IMG/VR virus record: IMGVR_UViG_3300030104_002307
Location: 1 to 44,366 of that record
Direction: 5' to 3' (one strand)
DNA from: a virus
DNA length: 44,366 nt
This document shows, one piece after another, positions 1 through 7,321 of the stretch. Each line of letters begins with the position of its first letter. Position 1 is the stretch's first letter. The position numbers and the translations under genes were made by a program. The notes under the pieces were generated by a model, which was not told the origin of the DNA, ran no database searches, and saw only the letters and a program-made list of their open reading frames with translations.

Positions 1-271
1 TATCTGACTCTTCCTGTGTTATTTTAGCACACATCTTTCTAGCACCGCCTACTGAAAGACCCTTTACTTTTGAGAATCTACTTCGTACGGTATACATTTT
101 ACGGCTTGCATATACTATATCGCTAGGAATATGAAGGCTTCTGACCATTTTATCTACTCCTAGATACTTGGCTACTGCTTGAGTGCATATATTTTGATTC
201 GGATTTTCTGGATTATTTGAAGTCCTTTTGTAGTAGTCGCGGGCGGATTCGTGTCGGCGGTATCGGCTCAT
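1..271 (-). CDS. Partial hypothetical protein, C-terminus beyond left edge
   Basis: The reading frame runs from ATG at 271 leftward through position 1 without a stop, giving at least 90 residues that begin MSRYRRHESARDYYK. It is basic at the N-terminus and contains QNICTQAVAKYLGVDKMVRS, which could be a short helical DNA-binding segment, but no family is recognised. The start at 271 is preferred over an in-frame ATG at 277 because a TATA box lies 29 nt upstream of it, the spacing seen at other genes here. The gene is divergent from the small plus-strand gene at 529. It is complete only beyond the window. Confidence is high that it is coding and low for function. Confidence 0.6.
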   Translation of the reverse strand, partial: MSRYRRHESARDYYKRTSNNPENPNQNICTQAVAKYLGVDKMVRSLHIPSDIVYASRKMYTVRSRFSKVKGLSVGGARKMCAKITQEESD

Positions 272-292
272 ATACATCCGTACGCATATAGG

Positions 293-300
293 TATATAAA
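293..300 (-). promoter_or_regulatory. Archaeal TATA box for the leftward gene
   Basis: Read on the minus strand this is TTTATATA, beginning 29 nt before the ATG at 271. That places the expected archaeal transcription start at or next to the start codon, so the mRNA would be leaderless or nearly so. Confidence 0.5.
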
Positions 301-361
301 CATTTGGATGGGTGGTTTTTACTCGTTTTTTACTTACTTTTTTACTGCTGATGTATATTAC

Positions 362-393
362 GCACCTAGTGTAGATTATGCACCTAGTGTAGA
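362..393. repeat. Two direct repeats, 18-nt period, in divergent promoter region
   Basis: The 14-mer GCACCTAGTGTAGA occurs at 362-375 and again at 380-393, exactly 18 bp apart. A partial third unit (ACGCACC) follows at 396-402 and then a C7 run. The array lies between the minus-strand TATA box at 293-300 and the plus-strand TATA box at 441-448. A tandem operator for a virus- or host-encoded regulator is the simplest reading; origin iterons are an alternative. Confidence 0.55.
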
Positions 394-440
394 AAACGCA
401 CCGCCCCCCCGACGTTGCTATATCTGAGATGAGATGGGGG

Positions 441-448
441 TATATAAT
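441..448 (+). promoter_or_regulatory. TATA box for the small plus-strand gene
   Basis: TATATAAT follows a G-run. Transcription starting about 25 nt downstream would give a leader of roughly 55-60 nt before the ATG at 529. This is unlike the leaderless spacing seen elsewhere in the window. Confidence 0.5.
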
Positions 449-492
449 CTTTCGTATGTACCATTCTCAAGTAGGGTTAGAAAGCGTCTGAC

Positions 493-516
493 CGAAAGCC
501 TTAATAACGGGCTTCG
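493..516 (+). promoter_or_regulatory. Hairpin in the 5' leader of the 529 gene
   Basis: CGAAAGCC (493-500) can pair with GGCTTCG (510-516) with one bulged A, closing a 9-nt loop. A Shine-Dalgarno-like AGGAG (520-524) follows immediately before the ATG at 529. The hairpin sits where it could modulate ribosome access. No riboswitch class is recognised. Confidence 0.35.
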
Positions 517-528
517 ACTAGGAGTATC

Positions 529-678
529 ATGGCGGACAACGACGACCCATATGACCTAAAAGAGATATACCCACATTGGGAGGATTGTGAGGATTTCTAT
601 GAAATCCTTAAAGAAGGAGCAATAGGCTCAGTAAATTGTGAATGGAGTTTCTGCCCATTCTGTGGAGACTACATTTGA
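529..678 (+). CDS. 49-aa acidic Cys-motif protein
   Basis: The frame reads ATG (529) to TGA (676-678) and encodes 49 residues starting MADNDDPYDLKEIYPHWEDC and ending with FCPFCGDYI. It has a C-terminal CPFC knuckle plus two other Cys (20 and 37), so it could hold one zinc ion in a small ribbon. It is strongly acidic. It has its own TATA box, a leader hairpin and an SD-like AGGAG 4 nt before the ATG, and is followed by a strong hairpin, so it looks like a monocistronic unit. No family is recognised. A small regulatory or anti-host protein is possible, but this is only inferred from its isolated position and regulation. Confidence 0.6.
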   Translation: MADNDDPYDLKEIYPHWEDCEDFYEILKEGAIGSVNCEWSFCPFCGDYI

Positions 679-694
679 AAATAAAACCAAAAAT

Positions 695-725
695 GGGGGT
701 CGGTGTAAAAAATGCACCGACCTCC
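695..725 (+). terminator. Strong stem-loop after the 49-aa gene
   Basis: GGGGGTCGGTG (695-705) pairs with CACCGACCTCC (715-725) over 11 bp with one G-T wobble and a 9-nt A-rich loop. It begins 16 nt after the stop codon at 678. The stem is followed by CAAAAATACA rather than a T-run, so it may act as an mRNA 3' stability element, with termination at the T-tracts further on. Confidence 0.6.
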
Positions 726-773
726 AAAAATACACTTTATGCGTACGTACCCCCCGCCTAGCACCTTACGCAA

Positions 774-815
774 TTTTTTATAATTTTTTGAAAAATATTT
801 TTTTATATTTTTTTC
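774..815 (+). terminator. Oligo-T tracts, archaeal-type terminator
   Basis: Several T5-T8 runs lie between 774 and 815, in the orientation expected to end the plus-strand transcript starting near 470. Oligo-T tracts are the usual intrinsic terminator of archaeal RNA polymerase. The same AT-rich stretch overlaps the end of the minus-strand gene at 803, so it may serve the convergent transcripts. Confidence 0.5.
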
Positions 816-1045
816 CACTCGCGTATCATTTGGGTTCTACGCCAAAGATGTCGCTCTTTGACTTCTAACTCCCGCATATACCTAAATACGGAACTGCCGT
901 ACATTTGTGTCCACCTATCGGGAACACCCTCATTCACCTTTCGACAAACCTCATCAGTTTGCCGCCACTCGTTAAAGTAGCCATCGTCATACAAGTTTTT
1001 TAATATGTGTCTATACAATTTTTTTCTCTTCATTGGGCCGGGCAT
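803..1045 (-). CDS. 80-aa basic protein downstream of terminase, possible winged-helix
   Basis: An 80-residue basic protein rich in Arg, Lys and Trp/Tyr. The predicted pattern is helical, with a segment around residues 28-57 (TDEVCRKVNEG through SVFRYMRELE) that looks like a helix-turn-helix with a recognition helix. Its ATG overlaps the TerL stop by one base (TAATG), so it is translationally coupled to TerL. A small DNA-binding protein beside TerL could be the missing small terminase subunit, which is not otherwise identifiable in the window, but that is a positional guess. Family not recognised. Confidence 0.65.
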   Translation of the reverse strand: MPGPMKRKKLYRHILKNLYDDGYFNEWRQTDEVCRKVNEGVPDRWTQMYGSSVFRYMRELEVKERHLWRRTQMIREWKKI

Positions 1046-2553
1046 TACAATCCTCTCCTATTTATCACTTTACCTCCAATACCACTACGCTCTCTATTCA
1101 AGCCTGTCGTACTACCCCCTATCCACTCTCCGCCTGTCATAGTTTTCATAATAACGGGCATATCGGGGGTTTTGTATGTGAATTGGTCTATGGCGTGTGC
1201 AAAGGCCATAACTGTATCGTTATGTCTGCCTAAATCTACAATCATCCCATCACGCCACGCATGGGTTTTTAATTCGTCAAGAATAATCTCAACCATTCGT
1301 CTAGTCTCATCATTACCATAAGGTAAGCATACCATTTCTCTCTCAAACCAAACTCTCAGTCTGTTTAAGATACCTTGCTTAAGTGTCCTGTTACCTACCT
1401 TACTAGGTCTATAATCTATTACCGCCCCCTTCTGTGCAAGTAGGCTTTCATACATTTGTTGGAAACCCACATCTTCGACTGCTATCGGGCAGTTACCATA
1501 TCTCTTAGCCCACTCTATTAACATATTTGCTTGTTTGTCCGGTGGGAAATCATTACGCCTCCACATATTTACAAAGTGTATAAAACCTTGTTCGTCCTGT
1601 CTAAGAACAATCATTACGCTATAATCCTTACCAAGACCGTGTGCAGGGTCAAACCCTATTACATATCTGTTGTTATCTATCTTTTCTGTTTGTAGTATAG
1701 TATCTAAGTCAAGATTCTTACGCACCAAGTTTTGTGGAAACACGGAAGAGTCATCGTCAACTACCCTACATAGGTACTCTTGTGCAAACTCTAACTCACC
1801 TACGGCATCTTTTTGCTCTAGTAGAAACTTAATACTACGGTATTCCGGCCAAAGTGCTTCTGCCTCTATTTCACCGTTACTAGATTTCCATTCGTCGTAG
1901 TTTGTAATAGCATTCCACGTATCACTTTTCCAAGACTTGTTGCTTAACATCTCTGTGTGATACAGGTCGGTCATAGACATAGGTGTGCCTACAACATAAA
2001 AAGAAGAACCCGGACTTAACATAGGTGTAATCGCCTTTCTAAACCATTGTTGTAAAGTCGTAGGATTCATCTCATCAGAATCAACTAACACATCGTCAAA
2101 TGCTACACACGCGGGATGCTCACCACGAATTGCTGAACCAACAGAAGTAGCCATAATCCACGCACCATTAGTAAAGTGAATCTCAGTCTTGTTACCCTTC
2201 TTAGGGTCAAGATACCTAGATAACTGAGGATGTAGTTTCAAATCGTCTCTAATCTCTTGTAGCCTTCTTATAGCAGTATCTTTACTAGCAGAAATCAACC
2301 AACAAGTAAACGGTTTACCATTTGCCTTCTTCTCAAACAAACATTGATGTAATAGTTTTACCCTAAGAGTAGTTGACTTACTATGGTCTCTAGGTGCAAT
2401 AATACAAACACGATGTACTTCCGAGCCTTTTCTATCTCCGTACATATCCATCCATTCGCCTATATGGTCTCCCCACGTATAACCTAGCCATTCGTAAAAA
2501 TACTTTACAGAACGTCTACTACGTTCCATAGCCAAATCTTGCGTAAACCCCAT
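1045..2553 (-). CDS. terL: Terminase large subunit (TerL)
   Basis: Packaging motor ATPase and nuclease that translocates concatemeric DNA into proheads through the portal and cuts it at headful or specific sites. The 502-aa product has a Walker A variant APRDHSKST at about residues 53-61, a Walker B CVAFDDV with the Asp pair at about 153-154, and a C-terminal RNase H-fold nuclease motif VIGFDPAHGLG with a catalytic-type Asp near 302. The size is normal for the family. I place the start at ATG 2553. An upstream GTG at 2604 is open, but it would overlap the zinc-ribbon gene almost completely, while the ATG lies 4 nt after that gene's stop. It is third in a minus-strand operon after the phosphoesterase and zinc ribbon. 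Confidence 0.95.
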   Translation of the reverse strand: MGFTQDLAMERSRRSVKYFYEWLGYTWGDHIGEWMDMYGDRKGSEVHRVCIIAPRDHSKSTTLRVKLLHQCLFEKKANGKPFTCWLISASKDTAIRRLQEIRDDLKLHPQLSRYLDPKKGNKTEIHFTNGAWIMATSVGSAIRGEHPACVAFDDVLVDSDEMNPTTLQQWFRKAITPMLSPGSSFYVVGTPMSMTDLYHTEMLSNKSWKSDTWNAITNYDEWKSSNGEIEAEALWPEYRSIKFLLEQKDAVGELEFAQEYLCRVVDDDSSVFPQNLVRKNLDLDTILQTEKIDNNRYVIGFDPAHGLGKDYSVMIVLRQDEQGFIHFVNMWRRNDFPPDKQANMLIEWAKRYGNCPIAVEDVGFQQMYESLLAQKGAVIDYRPSKVGNRTLKQGILNRLRVWFEREMVCLPYGNDETRRMVEIILDELKTHAWRDGMIVDLGRHNDTVMAFAHAIDQFTYKTPDMPVIMKTMTGGEWIGGSTTGLNRERSGIGGKVINRRGL

Positions 2554-2557
2554 AATA

Positions 2558-2683
2558 TCACATCGGATGTAATTCTTTCTTCCCACAATGGGGACATATA
2601 CCACTCTTAGCCTTTTCTAATTGCATACGTGGTGCTTCCCAACCACAAGACCAACATTTAGCAGAAGTCCATCTACTCATCAT
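2558..2683 (-). CDS. 41-aa zinc-ribbon microprotein
   Basis: ATGATGAGT... at 2683 reads 41 codons to TGA at 2558-2560. The product contains CWSCG and CPHCG knuckles separated by 15 residues, the classic two-knuckle pattern of a rubredoxin-like zinc ribbon. Its start overlaps the end of the phosphoesterase gene by 11 bp and its stop is 4 nt before the TerL ATG, so all three are likely translated from one message. The role is unknown. The position suggests a partner in DNA packaging, such as DNA or TerL binding. Confidence 0.8.
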   Translation of the reverse strand: MMSRWTSAKCWSCGWEAPRMQLEKAKSGICPHCGKKELHPM

Positions 2684-4121
2684 GCACCACCGGAGCAAAC
2701 AAACTTCCTGTCAATCCTAGATTTTTGTCAATGATGTATGCAGAAAGACCTGCTCTAGCCATAACATATCCGTTACGACTATGGTATCTATCTTCTCCCG
2801 CCAAACTAGGAAGTTGCACGACTATACAACCGCCGACCTCTTTCATTTGCTGATGATGAAGATGACCATGAAACCAAAGATGATTTTGTGTGATACCCCA
2901 ATCCTTTCTTGCTTCGTGAGCCATAAGAGAATGTAGTTTATTCATAATCTTACCATCCCCATGTGTAAAACCTATTAGGTTGTTACCATAAGTAATATAT
3001 TGTCTAATGTAAGGACTTACTGTAACTGTAACATCATCACAATCATTATAGTAGGCCTCTAAGTAAAGCATAAGCATAATACTTGTGTGCCTATCGTGAT
3101 TACCACCCATAAACACCAACTCTACATCACTTACTGTTCTAAGCAAATCAATGTGTTGTCGTGCAAGGTCGCAACCCTGCATAAGAATCTGTGCGGGTGT
3201 AGCGGCCATATCTTGACCTGTACCCGCCGTTGTCGTACCAACATCGTTATCTACGTGAAACCAATCAGAACCAATACCTACAAAAAACTTTTCCGGTTGA
3301 CTAGGTAATCTTGCTAACAACTCTTCTGTCTTTGTAAGAACCCTATCCTTTGCTTCATCCAAATCGTAACTGTGTCCTACTTCATCAACCCAACCGTACT
3401 TACCAAAGTGTAAGTCGGTAGGAGAAAGAACAACCGCGTACTCCATGTTTTGTTTCAAAGGTTTTCTTTTGACAGGTGCGGGTTTGTGATTAGATAGAGA
3501 CTCAAAAAACTCTTCGCTAAGAGACTCGCGTAGAAGAGTATACTTTTTTGCATCCTTCTCTATATCTCTCCACTTTTTCTTTTCTGCCTTTTTGATAATC
3601 TCCATTTTACGAATGTCTAAGAAACTCTCTACCATATCGTCAAGAGTGTTAGCCTGTACTTCTTCATCGGTGAATGGTTGCATACCATGTTTCCATTTGT
3701 TTACACGGATATACTCACTAACCCAAACTGCGGGCATATCAAACTCTCTAGCCATTTCTTCGTAAGTTAAACCACCGCCGACATCAGAGTATGCCTTTTT
3801 CATAGCACGATGTTTTTCGCCCTCTACTACTAGCATACCATCATGGGAATCTAAAAGAACAATATACTTATCATTAGATTTATCGTAGTATATGCGTGTC
3901 GCCGATGTTGTAGTATCTTGGTAATTATCTACATTGTTTATACTGTTACCTTTCGCTAACCATCTATTGATAGCCCCTCTCCAACCTTGATAGGTTCTCA
4001 AAGGCTCTACTTCGGCTAGAAATGTAGCCAACTCTGTTACAGACGACCAATGACGGTCGTTCGCAAACTTTTCTATTAATTCAGTACCACCCGCAAAATA
4101 TTGCTTTCGTGATTCGCTCAT
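2673..4121 (-). CDS. HTH-fused calcineurin-like metallophosphoesterase
   Basis: The 482-aa protein has a C-terminal calcineurin-like phosphoesterase domain (about residues 228-470). It carries the full metal-binding set: DLH (236-238), GSDWFH with Asp 286, GNHD (340-343), TH at 386-387 and GHLH (419-422). The N-terminal half holds a HTH-like segment near 117-145 (YEEMAREFDMPAVWVSEYIR) and a charged helical linker at 170-215. Relatives include Mre11/SbcD-like nucleases and phage phosphoesterases; the active-site layout supports a two-metal nuclease or phosphatase. It is first in the packaging operon, so a role in processing DNA ends or recognising packaging DNA is plausible but inferred. The HTH suggests sequence-specific DNA contact. 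Start at ATG 4121 is supported by a TATA box 29-31 nt upstream. Confidence 0.85.
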   Translation of the reverse strand: MSESRKQYFAGGTELIEKFANDRHWSSVTELATFLAEVEPLRTYQGWRGAINRWLAKGNSINNVDNYQDTTTSATRIYYDKSNDKYIVLLDSHDGMLVVEGEKHRAMKKAYSDVGGGLTYEEMAREFDMPAVWVSEYIRVNKWKHGMQPFTDEEVQANTLDDMVESFLDIRKMEIIKKAEKKKWRDIEKDAKKYTLLRESLSEEFFESLSNHKPAPVKRKPLKQNMEYAVVLSPTDLHFGKYGWVDEVGHSYDLDEAKDRVLTKTEELLARLPSQPEKFFVGIGSDWFHVDNDVGTTTAGTGQDMAATPAQILMQGCDLARQHIDLLRTVSDVELVFMGGNHDRHTSIMLMLYLEAYYNDCDDVTVTVSPYIRQYITYGNNLIGFTHGDGKIMNKLHSLMAHEARKDWGITQNHLWFHGHLHHQQMKEVGGCIVVQLPSLAGEDRYHSRNGYVMARAGLSAYIIDKNLGLTGSLFAPVVHDE

Positions 4122-4144
4122 ATTCTTAGCGTATTAGGGAAGGC

Positions 4145-4152
4145 ATATAATA
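4145..4152 (-). promoter_or_regulatory. TATA box for the packaging operon
   Basis: On the minus strand the sequence is TATTATAT, about 31 nt before the ATG at 4121, consistent with near-leaderless transcription of the phosphoesterase-zinc ribbon-TerL operon. Confidence 0.5.
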
Positions 4153-4280
4153 GTTTTGTGTATTATTTTCATAAGTTTTGTGATTTACAAAATAAAAAAA
4201 CCGTTGTACCGCAAGCCTAAAATTAATTTATTCTATTTCTTCAATGGTATGTTTGGTAGTAGGCCATTCTTTCTCTATTA

Positions 4281-4295
4281 GTTACCGTAGGTAAC
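4281..4295. promoter_or_regulatory. Perfect 6+6 palindrome in divergent intergenic region
   Basis: GTTACC-GTA-GGTAAC lies roughly midway in the 307-bp AT-rich gap between the divergent phosphoesterase (4121) and portal (4429) genes. The gap otherwise holds the two promoters and no convincing gene. A dimeric repressor or activator site controlling both late operons is the simplest reading. Confidence 0.45.
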
Positions 4296-4400
4296 TTCTC
4301 TACGTTATAGAAATAATTAAAAAAATAGAAAGTATTAGAGTGGTAAAGCGTTTTATTTTTTCTGAAAAATACGAAATTATTGAAAAAATAACCACAAACA

Positions 4401-4406
4401 TTAAAA
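4401..4406 (+). promoter_or_regulatory. Weak TATA-like element before portal
   Basis: TTAAAA lies 28 nt before the ATG at 4429, at the spacing used by other promoters here. The match is weak and the region is very AT-rich. Confidence 0.3.
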
Positions 4407-4428
4407 GACACCCATAAAATTGAAAAAT

Positions 4429-5832
4429 ATGGCCGAGAAGCGCAGAGCATGGAACTTATTTGGATTACTTGCGAAGGAAGATGTCAAAAACCCTATGTTA
4501 GAAAGACAAAGAGTAGGAATGTTGAAGGAAGATTTTAATGCAGTAGCCGGAATACCCGATATTGTAAGAGATACCGAGAGATTGCGAAAAGACAGTAACC
4601 ACGATAACGAGTTTGACCTTTACGATAATATGTTAAAGTTAGACCCCGAACTAAATGGTGCGGTTCGTGCCGTTTCTCTTACGGCTAACAACTATGAGAT
4701 TAATTATAGTCGTGGAAAAAACGCTCAAATACGAAATGCAATACGCAACTTGGTAGAAGATACAATAGAGTTTGACGACATTATGATTAACGCTATGCGT
4801 AACCTTATGGTATACGGTAATGACATCAATAAAATCGTTGGTAAGGCGGGTGTAGGTGTAACAGATATACAAAGTTTACCCGTAAAACAAATAAGCATAG
4901 TAGACCAAAGAGGCGGTATAGGTTCTTATTTCGTCGCTGACGAAGATAACCCTATTATCAAAGCAACTACATACATGGTAAGAGAAGGCTCACAATACGA
5001 AAGGGCGATTCCCGTTAAAGAAATACTACACGTAAAAATAGATGCAAGGTCAAATTGGTTTACAGATAATAAATTACGAAAGACGTACGGTATATGGGGT
5101 GCAAGTAGGTTTACATCACTTAAACAACCTATACGCATGAAGTATAACTCGATGAATAACCGCATAAGCCTTGAGGACTCAATGACAAAGCAGTTTATCA
5201 CAATTGACAAATCTGCTATCGAGCATATCCAAGACCCTGTTGAACAGAACGAAAGACTCAAGCATATTATGGATGAAGTCATAAAGTTGTTTGAGGGTCT
5301 ACGCGGCGACCAAATACCTGTGCTACCGCACTATGTAGAGTTACATCACGTTGATGTAGGTAACTCTGTTCCTAACAATACAGGTTTCTTAGATGCAATA
5401 AACGCAGATATAGCGGCCGTACTACAAGTACCAAGAGTTGCCGCAGGGCAAGAAAAGGGTTCAACCTTTGCCGCAACATACAACGCAAACTTATGGGCGG
5501 TTCAAGCAATAAGCCGTATGCACCGCATACTTTCTGAGGCCGCAACAAAAATATTTATGACTCACTTAGACTTGTTAGGTATTGAGTATCGAAAGCAAGA
5601 CTTACCTACAATTAAGTTTGAGGCTATGGATAGCGAAACACCGCTAAATATTATGCAAAGAGCAGTTATGGGTTACGATGCAGGTATACTAACTTTGAAT
5701 CAATCACTAGATATGTTAAGTCTGCCTACAATGGGTAGAGATGGTGATGATAGAAAGAATGATAGTACACCGGAAACCGGAGAATTGCCTAGAGAGAACT
5801 CTCAAGACGGTGCTTCGGATATGGTAGAATGA
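4429..5832 (+). CDS. Portal protein
   Basis: Dodecameric ring at the capsid vertex through which DNA is packaged and ejected. The 467-aa product has the size, position (first late head gene, divergent from terL) and overall mixed alpha/beta character of tailed-virus portals. It has an N-terminal segment DPELNGAVRAVSLTANNYEI typical of the wing, a long helical stem around 250-300, and a C-terminal Ala/Thr-rich region with VPRVAAGQEKGSTFAATYNA resembling the crown/clip transition. I use ATG 4429 rather than the in-frame TTG at 4420. It overlaps the next gene by 4 nt (ATGA). Assignment rests on pattern and synteny. Confidence 0.85.
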   Translation: MAEKRRAWNLFGLLAKEDVKNPMLERQRVGMLKEDFNAVAGIPDIVRDTERLRKDSNHDNEFDLYDNMLKLDPELNGAVRAVSLTANNYEINYSRGKNAQIRNAIRNLVEDTIEFDDIMINAMRNLMVYGNDINKIVGKAGVGVTDIQSLPVKQISIVDQRGGIGSYFVADEDNPIIKATTYMVREGSQYERAIPVKEILHVKIDARSNWFTDNKLRKTYGIWGASRFTSLKQPIRMKYNSMNNRISLEDSMTKQFITIDKSAIEHIQDPVEQNERLKHIMDEVIKLFEGLRGDQIPVLPHYVELHHVDVGNSVPNNTGFLDAINADIAAVLQVPRVAAGQEKGSTFAATYNANLWAVQAISRMHRILSEAATKIFMTHLDLLGIEYRKQDLPTIKFEAMDSETPLNIMQRAVMGYDAGILTLNQSLDMLSLPTMGRDGDDRKNDSTPETGELPRENSQDGASDMVE

Positions 5833-6383
5833 GTTTGGTATACAATAGATTTACTTACGAAGAGTCTTACATGATTCTATTAGGCATGGTAATTTTCCTA
5901 TCCCTCTATATACACTCAAAGAAATCTATTGAAACATTTATTAAACAAAGAAAGTTGAGACGTTCTATGTCCGAGATGAAAATGACAAATCCTAACGAAA
6001 CCCTTATGCTAACTTTTGGTATGGGTGTTGTTATGGCTTGGGTAGTTATTGCGGCTACCGCATCCTACTTTAGCATTGTAGAACAAAGAGAGATTTCAGA
6101 TTCTCAATTAACTGTTATAGGTTTACTTGGAGGGCCGGCACTTCTTATCATAACAAGTGTACTAGATTTATTTAAGGGTAAAGAAAGTGCTAAAATCGCA
6201 GTATTACCCGACAGACTTTCCGCAGATGTTCAAGCAACTGACGCTGAAAAGACTCACACACGCTTACTAGAAGAATACAAACTAAAGCATGACCTAGAAA
6301 TGGAAAAGATGCAAAAACAACATACATTAGATATGGAAGCATATCAAGTTACTAACGCTAAACCTAAGAAGAAAAGTGATTAG
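5829..6383 (+). CDS. Three-TM membrane protein with C-terminal coiled coil
   Basis: The 184-aa product has three hydrophobic segments: about 14-30 (MILLGMVIFLSLYIHSK), about 58-81 (LTFGMGVVMAWVVIAATASY) and about 96-115 (LTVIGLLGGPALLIITSVLD). These are followed by a charged cytoplasmic helix rich in Lys/Glu/Met (about 135-180) likely to form a coiled coil. The start overlaps the portal stop (ATGA), so it is translationally coupled to portal. No family is recognised. Holin-like, membrane-tethered assembly or superinfection-exclusion roles are all possible. It opens a cassette with the next two genes. Confidence 0.8.
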   Translation: MSLVYNRFTYEESYMILLGMVIFLSLYIHSKKSIETFIKQRKLRRSMSEMKMTNPNETLMLTFGMGVVMAWVVIAATASYFSIVEQREISDSQLTVIGLLGGPALLIITSVLDLFKGKESAKIAVLPDRLSADVQATDAEKTHTRLLEEYKLKHDLEMEKMQKQHTLDMEAYQVTNAKPKKKSD

Positions 6384-6403
6384 ATGACATATGACGGACA
6401 TCC

Positions 6404-7321
6404 TTGTTGGGTGTTCGTTTTAAGATTAATAGGAGTTATTATACCGTAACATTGAAATTACACGGTGGGTTTAGAGTGGATAGGGTAATCACGTTGACGG
6501 CACAAGAAGCGGAATCAATTATAGAAACTGTCAATGAAAGGGCGCAAGAAATACGCTCCTTGATGATTACATTAGCATCTATTATAGCGTTAGTAATGCC
6601 GGGAATGGAAGCAATAGGTATTCTTGACCTTACACCATACGGTGATGGGGATGACGAATGGATTGGAGACGACAATTGGGAATGGAGTGATGACTTTGAA
6701 TGTGGTGATGGCTCTACCATACAGGCATCTTTAGTCAACGACGGATATAAGAATTGTCAAGATGGTTCAGATGAACCCGAAGCCGATGAGGAAGATTGCG
6801 AAGAAACGGATAGTTGCGAAGAACCCGATATTATCTATGGTTGCACCGACCCCGATGCCCTAAACTATGATGAAGAAGCATGGGAAGATGACGGTAGTTG
6901 TGAGTTTGAGGAAGAAGAAGAAACATGGGGATGTACCGATGATACGGCAACAAACTATGACCCATACGCAGATAATGATGATGGCTCTTGTGAATACAAA
7001 GAAGGTCAACCATGCGACCCCGAAATGTACGATGCGTATTTTGAATACGATAATAGCACTATAACATTCCATTGGGACGCAGACCTTATTTGCGACAATG
7101 AACCCCATAACCTTACAGTCTTTTGGACTATATACGAAAATGAAACAGGTAATTGGACTAAGATACAACCCGAACTAACATACGAAACCTACTACCAAGA
7201 TTGGGATTATGTTAATGTATCAGCAAGTGGTTTACCAAAAGGTAAATATGATATTTTTGCTACCTTTGAGATACATGGTGATTACTCAAGAGCCGTTGAT
7301 TGGTACGGGGTTGAAATATGA
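6404..7321 (+). CDS. Membrane-anchored acidic surface protein: LDLa-like motif, two GCTDP-type repeats, glycosylatable domain
   Basis: The 305-aa product has a short N-terminal region, one TM segment at about 53-74, and a very acidic, Cys-containing ectodomain. Residues about 98-131 resemble an LDL-receptor class A calcium site (FECGDGSTI then VNDGYKNCQDGSDE) but lack several canonical Cys. Residues about 146-167 and 176-197 are two copies of the G-C-T-D-x(3)-A-x-N-Y-D...DDGSC repeat common in secreted proteins of marine bacteria and archaea. The C-terminal ~95 residues look beta-sandwich-like and hold five N-glycosylation sequons (NST, NLT, NET, NWT, NVS). The start is uncertain: no ATG is available, and TTG 6404 or 6407 follows an in-frame stop. 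It overlaps the ferredoxin gene by 4 nt. It probably sits in the host membrane or on the virion; function unknown. Confidence 0.75.
   Translation: MLGVRFKINRSYYTVTLKLHGGFRVDRVITLTAQEAESIIETVNERAQEIRSLMITLASIIALVMPGMEAIGILDLTPYGDGDDEWIGDDNWEWSDDFECGDGSTIQASLVNDGYKNCQDGSDEPEADEEDCEETDSCEEPDIIYGCTDPDALNYDEEAWEDDGSCEFEEEEETWGCTDDTATNYDPYADNDDGSCEYKEGQPCDPEMYDAYFEYDNSTITFHWDADLICDNEPHNLTVFWTIYENETGNWTKIQPELTYETYYQDWDYVNVSASGLPKGKYDIFATFEIHGDYSRAVDWYGVEI

Noticed and set aside
362-393. CRISPR array
   Set aside because: There are only two short repeats with 4-bp spacers and no cas operon; the Cas4-like gene is a replication nuclease.
2554-2604. GTG at 2604 as the start of TerL
   Set aside because: It would overlap nearly half of the zinc-ribbon gene 2558-2683. 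The ATG at 2553 lies just after that gene's stop and leaves all TerL motifs intact.
4241-4450. 69-aa minus-strand ORF in the intergenic gap
   Set aside because: It is AT-rich, low complexity, Phe/Tyr-heavy, crosses the portal start and promoters, and has no motif.
6384-6449. 21-codon ORF starting right after the three-TM gene
   Set aside because: It begins ATGACATATGAC and is in a different frame from the surface gene it overlaps. It is too short to support as a gene, though it could act as a coupling leader.
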